A stretch of DNA of 34,340 nt, from contig JAGYJR010000020.1 in assembly GCA_018401995.1 (NCBI GenBank), forward strand, positions 1 to 34,340, in the 5' to 3' direction. Positions 29,606 to 34,340 of this stretch are shown here, one piece after another. The notes beneath the pieces were generated by a model. The model was given only the letters and a program-made list of their open reading frames with translations. It made no database searches and was not told the DNA's origin. The stretch's first letter is position 1. Each line of letters opens with the position of its first letter. The position numbers were made by a program, and so were the translations under genes. This DNA is from Flavobacterium sp. GTDB taxonomy: Bacteria; Bacteroidota; Bacteroidia; Flavobacteriales; Flavobacteriaceae.

Positions 29606-30535
29606 ATGAAAAGACTATTCTTAGTTTTATTAGTGTTTGTCATTTTTACGGATGTTCAAGCGCAGCAAGATCCACATTATACGCAGTACATGTATAATAT
29701 GAGTATTATGAATCCGGCTTATGCTGGTAGTAAGGAGAATTTATCGATGGGTTTGTTATATAGAAAGCAGTGGGTTGAGATAGAGGACGCTCCTACGACA
29801 GCAACTTTTTTTGGTCATTCTGCAGTTGGGAAGAATGTTGGATTAGGCTTGAGTGTTATCTCGGATAAGATTGGTCCTGTAGAGGAGAACAATGTTTACG
29901 GGGATTTTTCGTATACGATTAATTTAGGAGGCGAGCATAAATTGGCTTTTGGATTAAAGGCGGGACTTACCTTTCATAATGTTGGTTTATTTAGTGATAT
30001 CAATGGTACACTTCCACAGCCAAACGATCCTGCTTTTCAGGAGAATGTTAGCAATACTTATTTTAATGTTGGATCTGGTTTGTTTTACTATACGGAGAAG
30101 TATTATTTAGGTTTTTCAGTTCCTAATTTTTTAAAGACGAAGCATTTAGATATTAATCGTAATGGAGATGAATTAGAATTTGGTTCTGAGACCCAACATT
30201 ACTTTTTAACTGGAGGCTATGTTTTTGATGTAACGGAGAATGTAAAGTTTAAGCCATTTTTCATGTTAAAATCAGCCTTTAGTGTCCCTACATCGTTAGA
30301 TTTATCTACGAACTTTTTATTCAATGAGAAGTTTGAGATTGGTGCCACTTACCGTTTGGATGATAGCTTTGGTGCTATGGTTAATTATGCGGTATTACCT
30401 AATTTACGTATTGGTTATGCCTATGATCATATTGTATCGGATTTAAAAGTAACTACGCCTTCTTCGCACGAGATTATCTTGTTGTTTGATGTAAACTTCC
30501 CGAAAAAGGTATCAAGTTCACCGAGATTTTTCTAA
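29606..30535 (+). CDS. PorP/SprF family type IX secretion outer-membrane protein
   Basis: The 309-residue protein has a signal peptide (1 to about 20, ending DVQAQ), then the family's hallmark N terminus QDPHYTQYMYNMSIMNPAYAGS, and a 14-strand-like beta-barrel pattern with aromatic-rich strands to the end (ATYRLDDSFGAMVNY, LRIGYAYDH, HEIILLFDVNF). PorP/SprF proteins sit in the outer membrane. SprF is needed for surface display of SprB, a type B cargo, in Flavobacterium johnsoniae. Here the gene begins 8 bases after the type B adhesin gene and ends 17 bases before the PorE-like gene, so it is probably the dedicated partner of that adhesin. The core T9SS gene porP is usually elsewhere, so this is more likely an SprF-type paralogue. 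Codon use here is less A-biased (many GAG and CCT codons) than in the gene before. Confidence 0.92.
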   Translation: MKRLFLVLLVFVIFTDVQAQQDPHYTQYMYNMSIMNPAYAGSKENLSMGLLYRKQWVEIEDAPTTATFFGHSAVGKNVGLGLSVISDKIGPVEENNVYGDFSYTINLGGEHKLAFGLKAGLTFHNVGLFSDINGTLPQPNDPAFQENVSNTYFNVGSGLFYYTEKYYLGFSVPNFLKTKHLDINRNGDELEFGSETQHYFLTGGYVFDVTENVKFKPFFMLKSAFSVPTSLDLSTNFLFNEKFEIGATYRLDDSFGAMVNYAVLPNLRIGYAYDHIVSDLKVTTPSSHEIILLFDVNFPKKVSSSPRFF

Positions 30536-30552
30536 CCTAATAGCACAAAAAA

Positions 30553-32430
30553 ATGAAGAATATATATTTAAGTTTAGGTTTTGTTTTTGCTGTTAGTTTA
30601 GCACAAGGACAAAACAAACAAACCCGAGTAGCAGATAAATTGTTTGAGCGCTACGAATATGTTGAAGCCGCAGAAGAGTATTTAAAATTAGCCGATAAAG
30701 GCGACGCAGATACGTATGTAGTCAAACAATTGGCAGAGAGTTATTATAATATTTTTAATACCAAAGAAGCCGTAAAGTGGTTTTCTAAACTTGTAGAAGA
30801 AAAGCAAGACGCAGAAACGTATTATAAATATGCCCAAATGCTAAAAGCAGAAGGTAATTACCAAGAGGCCAACAAGCAAATGGAGCAGTTTGCCACCTTA
30901 GCACCTAATGACCAAAGAGCCAAATCCTTTAAATCGAATCCAAATTATCTTGCAGCTGTTAAATCACAAGCGAAGCTGTTTGATATAACGCCATCTGACA
31001 TTAGTAGCGATAAGAGTGATTTTGGAGCTGTACTAGCAAACGATAATACGATTTATTTTACAAGTGCAAGAAACACCTCGCGCAGAACACACGGATGGAA
31101 CGAAGAGCCATATTTGGATATCTACAAAGCTACGTTCAATGAAAACAAAACCATTAGCGAAGCTACACCACTAGGTGATGTAAATACCAAATGGCACGAT
31201 GGCCCAGTTGCAGTTTCTAGCGATGGAAACACGATGTACTTTGGAAGTGAGAGTTTCAATGAGAAGGAGTTTGAGAAAGGAAAAACAACTACTACAGAGC
31301 AAACAATAAAAAAAGGGAGAATCTACTTGTATAAAGCTACCAAAGAGGGCGATAAGTGGACAAATGCAAAACCACTTCCAATGAACAACAAGTCGTACTC
31401 GGTAAGAAACCCAAGTATTAGTAAAGACGGTAAAACGCTTTATTTTTCTTCGGATATGCCAGGCGGATTAGGAGGAGAAGACATTTGGAAAGTAAGTGTA
31501 GATGGCGACACATACGGTACACCAGAGAACTTAGGAAAGAACATCAATACAGAAGGAAACGAGAGTTTTCCATTTATAGCGGATGACAATGTATTGTACT
31601 TTACTTCAGATGCCAGACAAGGATTTGGAGGTTTTGATATCTATAAAGTAGATATGAACAAACCAGCTGAAGCAACTAATATTGGTGCTCCGGTAAATAC
31701 AGAGAAAGACGATTTTTCATTTACGTTCAATAAGAGCAAAAAAGTAGCTTTCTTTTCGAGTAATAGAGCAGGAGTGGATAACATTTATGTAGCTCTACCA
31801 ATTTGTGGTGTAAACGCTTTGGTAGTTACAAAAAATGCAAAAACAGGCGCTATGATAGAAGGCGCAACAGTTAGTGCAATGGATGCTAAAAATGTACTTG
31901 CAGCTACACAAACTACAAGTGAAATGGGAACTACAAATTTCGGATTGAATTGTGAAATGGCATATAACTTCCAAGCAACCAAGACAGGATTTGAGAATGC
32001 AATAGCAACCATGCAAGAATCAGAAGGAGGCGAAATGACCATTGAGATTTTGATGAATCCAATTATGCCAATCATTACGGAGAAAGAAGTGATTTTAGAA
32101 CCGATATTCTTTGAATTCAACAAGAGTAACATTACGGCACAAGGAGCTGAGGAGCTTGACAAGCTAGTCATGGTGATGAACGAATATCCAGAGATGGTCA
32201 TCTTTGCTAAATCGCACACCGATAGTAGAGGAAGTGATAAATACAACATGAATTTATCTGATAGAAGAGCAAAAGCTACTGTTCAGTATATTATCTCGAA
32301 AGGCATTGCCAAAGAGCGTATCTCAGGACAAGGATTTGGAGAGAGCGAGTTAAAAGTAAACTGCACCAAGTGTACAGAAGAGGAACACGCACAAAACAGA
32401 CGAAGTGAATTCTTAATTGTTAAGAAGTAA
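30553..32430 (+). CDS. PorE-like protein: TPR, beta-propeller, CRD and OmpA domains
   Basis: The 625-residue protein has a signal peptide (1 to about 19, ending AQGQ). TPR-like helices follow (about 22-130, YVEAAEEYLKLAD and YQEANKQMEQFATLAP). Next is a PD40/WD40-type propeller (about 145-415) with repeated blades such as DNTIYFTSARN, GNTMYFGSES, GKTLYFSSDMPGG and DNVLYFTSDARQG. A carboxypeptidase-regulatory-like domain spans about 420-505. A C-terminal OmpA domain spans about 512-625, with FFEFNKSNI, SHTDSRGSDKYNMNLSDRRA and QNRRSEFLI. This order matches PorE, a T9SS-associated protein that binds peptidoglycan through its OmpA domain. Here it probably anchors the PorP/SprF-adhesin complex to the cell wall. 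No lipobox cysteine is seen, so it is likely a soluble periplasmic protein. A terminator follows. Confidence 0.92.
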   Translation: MKNIYLSLGFVFAVSLAQGQNKQTRVADKLFERYEYVEAAEEYLKLADKGDADTYVVKQLAESYYNIFNTKEAVKWFSKLVEEKQDAETYYKYAQMLKAEGNYQEANKQMEQFATLAPNDQRAKSFKSNPNYLAAVKSQAKLFDITPSDISSDKSDFGAVLANDNTIYFTSARNTSRRTHGWNEEPYLDIYKATFNENKTISEATPLGDVNTKWHDGPVAVSSDGNTMYFGSESFNEKEFEKGKTTTTEQTIKKGRIYLYKATKEGDKWTNAKPLPMNNKSYSVRNPSISKDGKTLYFSSDMPGGLGGEDIWKVSVDGDTYGTPENLGKNINTEGNESFPFIADDNVLYFTSDARQGFGGFDIYKVDMNKPAEATNIGAPVNTEKDDFSFTFNKSKKVAFFSSNRAGVDNIYVALPICGVNALVVTKNAKTGAMIEGATVSAMDAKNVLAATQTTSEMGTTNFGLNCEMAYNFQATKTGFENAIATMQESEGGEMTIEILMNPIMPIITEKEVILEPIFFEFNKSNITAQGAEELDKLVMVMNEYPEMVIFAKSHTDSRGSDKYNMNLSDRRAKATVQYIISKGIAKERISGQGFGESELKVNCTKCTEEEHAQNRRSEFLIVKK

Positions 32431-32463
32431 GATAGTTATTTAAGTTAACCTAATTAGATTACC

Positions 32464-32502
32464 AAAGCCCTGAAATTGAAAGATTTTAGGGCTTTGTTAT
32501 TT
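32464..32502 (+). terminator. Intrinsic terminator closing the T9SS adhesin operon
   Basis: A 12-base stem (AAAGCCCTGAAA at 32464-32475 with TTTTAGGGCTTT at 32484-32495, one wobble pair) closes an 8-base loop and is followed by GTTATTT. It begins 34 bases after the PorE-like stop. Confidence 0.8.
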
Positions 32503-32589
32503 AAATGTATTCAAATTTTATGTATTTAAATAAAAATCTGAAATACAAAAAACAGTTTATTTTGATTATTTTTTTTAGGTATTGAATTT

Positions 32590-32597
32590 TATATTTG
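32590..32597 (+). promoter_or_regulatory. Candidate -7 promoter element of the last gene
   Basis: TATATTTG, the same octamer as at gyrB and secDF, lies 28 bases before the ATG at 32625. A TTTG at 32561-32564 is a possible -33 box, but the 25-base gap is long. The region from the terminator to this gene is otherwise plain AT-rich DNA. Confidence 0.5.
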
Positions 32598-32624
32598 GGA
32601 TACAATAAAATTAATTTTTAGTAA

Positions 32625-34340
32625 ATGAAAATAAATAAAGAAATCAATAATAAATATATAATTTGTTTAGTAATTTTTATGTTTGGAATTACTGGATGGT
32701 CTCAAAATATACTTATTAGTCAAGGTGGTACTATCAATGTAAATGGAGGAGAAACATTTTATGATGCTGGTGGTGCAAGTGGGAACGATGGTAATACAAA
32801 TCATACCATAACACTTTGTCCTTCAAGTCCTGGTTATCAAGTTGCGCTAAATTTTACATTTTTTAATACTTATTACTATGCGGATGCATTTACTGATGAA
32901 AGAGACATATTAAATATTCATAATGGAAATTCGATTATTGAAGCAAATATTGGATCTCTTGCTGGGGATTATTCACAAAGATTTAGTAATGGAACAAATC
33001 CTTTTCGTGTAGGGAGTAGAGCACCATTTTTTTCAGGTACTAGAGTTTTTCCATTAACACAAATTCAGGATATTTATTCACCAACTATTTTTACTTCAAC
33101 AAGCGCTGATGGATGTATTACATTAAATTTTATTAATGGTTCTAATCAATTAAGCCCCGGTTGGGAAGCGTCTGTTTCATTATTCAAATTAGCGGATATG
33201 CCTGGATGTAATATTAGTGTTGATGTATCAGAAACATCAATTTGTAATGGTCAAAGCACAATGCTAACAGTAGCTGGATCTATTACTAGTACGCCTATAA
33301 ATAATTCCTTCAATGATAGCACTATTGGTTCAGGTTGGAATGCAACTGCAGCAGCTTCATTTCTTTCAAATGTATGTGGTTCAGGTAGTCTAGATAACTC
33401 AATATTTCTATGGATGCAAAATGCAGCAGGTCCAAGAACTTTAGAGACTAATAATTTTAATTTAACAAATGGAGGAACAATTGCCTTTGATTATAGACAA
33501 CCTTCTACAAATGGTGTGTCTTCACCATGTGAGTCGCCTGATTATAATACAACATATGCATCTTTAGAAGGAATTTATTTACAATATTCAACTGATAATG
33601 GTATAACTTGGCAATTAATTAAATATATTTTTCCGAGTGCAGTAAACATTTCATCACTGAATGGATGTGGTAACTATGTACATCAATGGACGAGAATGGA
33701 ATATCCTTTGCCAGCAGGAGCTATGACCGCTAATACAAGGTTTAGGTGGCATCAAGTAGTGGCAACTAATTCTTCTACAGATAATTGGGGGCTTGACAAC
33801 GTTGTCATATCTACACCTTTACCGTATAATATTACAATTACAAATTTAACAGCGGGAGGAACTGTAGTTGCAACTTCGACCACTTCACCACTCAATATTA
33901 ATGTGAGTCCAACAACAACAACAACTTATAGGGCTACAATTTCAGATGGTGTTTCTTCCTGCTCTCAAGACATAACTGTTACTGTTGGTAATAATGAAAT
34001 AGCAGAAGCTGGTAATGATATTACACAGTGTAATAATTCTTCTTTTGTTATGACTGCGAATACACCAACTTCACCCACAGTAGGCTCTTGGAGTGTAGTC
34101 TCAGGTTCTGTTTCGCCTACAACATCAAATAATCCAAATGAAACATTTGTTTTAACTGGATTAACAGCAACTTTACGTTGGTCTTTTGATGGAATTTGTG
34201 ATTCTTATGATGATATTGTAATTACTAATAATCCTCAAACCGTTCAACCCATTTTAGCTTGCTATGAAACAGCAACATTTAATTCCAGTACATGTTTATG
34301 GGAAATAAATGGAACTCAACCGATTCAACCCACAGCAGTC
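32625..34340 (+). CDS. N-terminal part of a large multi-domain surface adhesin (runs off the window)
   Basis: An open frame from ATG 32625 continues without a stop to the window end (572 codons). The N terminus is a signal peptide (hydrophobic core IICLVIFMFGITG, cleavage near WSQ, about residue 27). Residues about 28-190 look like a CUB domain (FYDAGGASGNDGN, HTITLCPSS, DILNIHNGNS and a terminal GWEASVSLF). Residues about 220-400 resemble a Reelin-type domain (TLETNNFNLTNGGTIAFDYR, then YLQYSTDNGITWQLIK, RFRWHQ and WGLDNVVI). Residues about 460-535 are an Ig-like module related to the one in the upstream repeat adhesin. The last residues (ACYETATFNSSTCLWEI) match a cysteine-rich repeat style of flavobacterial surface proteins. 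It is probably a T9SS cargo, but the sorting domain lies outside the window. Confidence 0.85.
   Translation, partial: MKINKEINNKYIICLVIFMFGITGWSQNILISQGGTINVNGGETFYDAGGASGNDGNTNHTITLCPSSPGYQVALNFTFFNTYYYADAFTDERDILNIHNGNSIIEANIGSLAGDYSQRFSNGTNPFRVGSRAPFFSGTRVFPLTQIQDIYSPTIFTSTSADGCITLNFINGSNQLSPGWEASVSLFKLADMPGCNISVDVSETSICNGQSTMLTVAGSITSTPINNSFNDSTIGSGWNATAAASFLSNVCGSGSLDNSIFLWMQNAAGPRTLETNNFNLTNGGTIAFDYRQPSTNGVSSPCESPDYNTTYASLEGIYLQYSTDNGITWQLIKYIFPSAVNISSLNGCGNYVHQWTRMEYPLPAGAMTANTRFRWHQVVATNSSTDNWGLDNVVISTPLPYNITITNLTAGGTVVATSTTSPLNINVSPTTTTTYRATISDGVSSCSQDITVTVGNNEIAEAGNDITQCNNSSFVMTANTPTSPTVGSWSVVSGSVSPTTSNNPNETFVLTGLTATLRWSFDGICDSYDDIVITNNPQTVQPILACYETATFNSSTCLWEINGTQPIQPTAV

Noticed and set aside
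31785..32249. A 154-codon minus-strand frame
   Set aside because: It is antisense to the OmpA and CRD domains of the PorE-like gene, has serine-rich low-complexity content and no motif.

Overview
The window looks like chromosomal DNA of a flavobacterium (phylum Bacteroidota, Flavobacterium or a close relative). The DNA is AT-rich. Several upstream regions carry the TAnnTTTG -7 promoter element typical of Bacteroidota, SecD and SecF are fused into one protein, and there are type IX secretion (T9SS) sorting domains, a PorP/SprF protein, a PorE-like OmpA protein and a possible GldH-like lipoprotein. No tRNA, rRNA, CRISPR array, transposase or phage gene was seen. No gene-free stretch exceeds about 200 bases.

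Region 1 (1-7600) is the end of a surface polysaccharide cluster. It holds the tail of an unidentified protein, a sugar aminotransferase (FdtB/QdtB type), a WzxE-like flippase broken into several frames, four glycosyltransferases (two GT2-like, two GT4-like), an FdtA/QdtA-type ketoisomerase, and ftsE. Together they suggest synthesis and export of a glycan containing a 3-amino-3,6-dideoxyhexose such as Fuc3NAc or Qui3NAc. Coding strand switches repeatedly, and convergent genes overlap at their ends.

Region 2 (7601-20440) is mostly conserved housekeeping and envelope DNA: a large secreted TPR protein paired with an outer-membrane beta-barrel, a small GreA/GreB-like protein, gyrB, a secreted DUF6588-like protein, malate dehydrogenase and secDF. 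Two clear intrinsic terminators and several promoter elements are visible here.

Region 3 (20441-34340) is surface and T9SS accessory DNA. A small lipoprotein meets, tail to tail, an unrecognised 491-residue helical protein. The latter is divergent from a tight four-gene operon: a beta-helix protein with a type A T9SS sorting domain; a 1356-residue adhesin with a choice-of-anchor L domain, twelve 67-residue repeats and a type B (gliding-motility-associated) C-terminal domain; a PorP/SprF outer-membrane protein; and a PorE-like TPR/propeller/OmpA lipoprotein-like anchor. A terminator follows, then a second large adhesin (CUB-like, Reelin-like and Ig-like modules) that runs off the window end. 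The likely logic is that the PorP/SprF and PorE-like proteins hold the type B adhesin at the cell surface after T9SS export.

The two most notable signals are the repeat array, whose units encode the same 67 residues almost without change but come in two silent DNA haplotypes, and the flippase gene, where about nine single-base deletions lie within 700 bases of an otherwise well-preserved reading frame.
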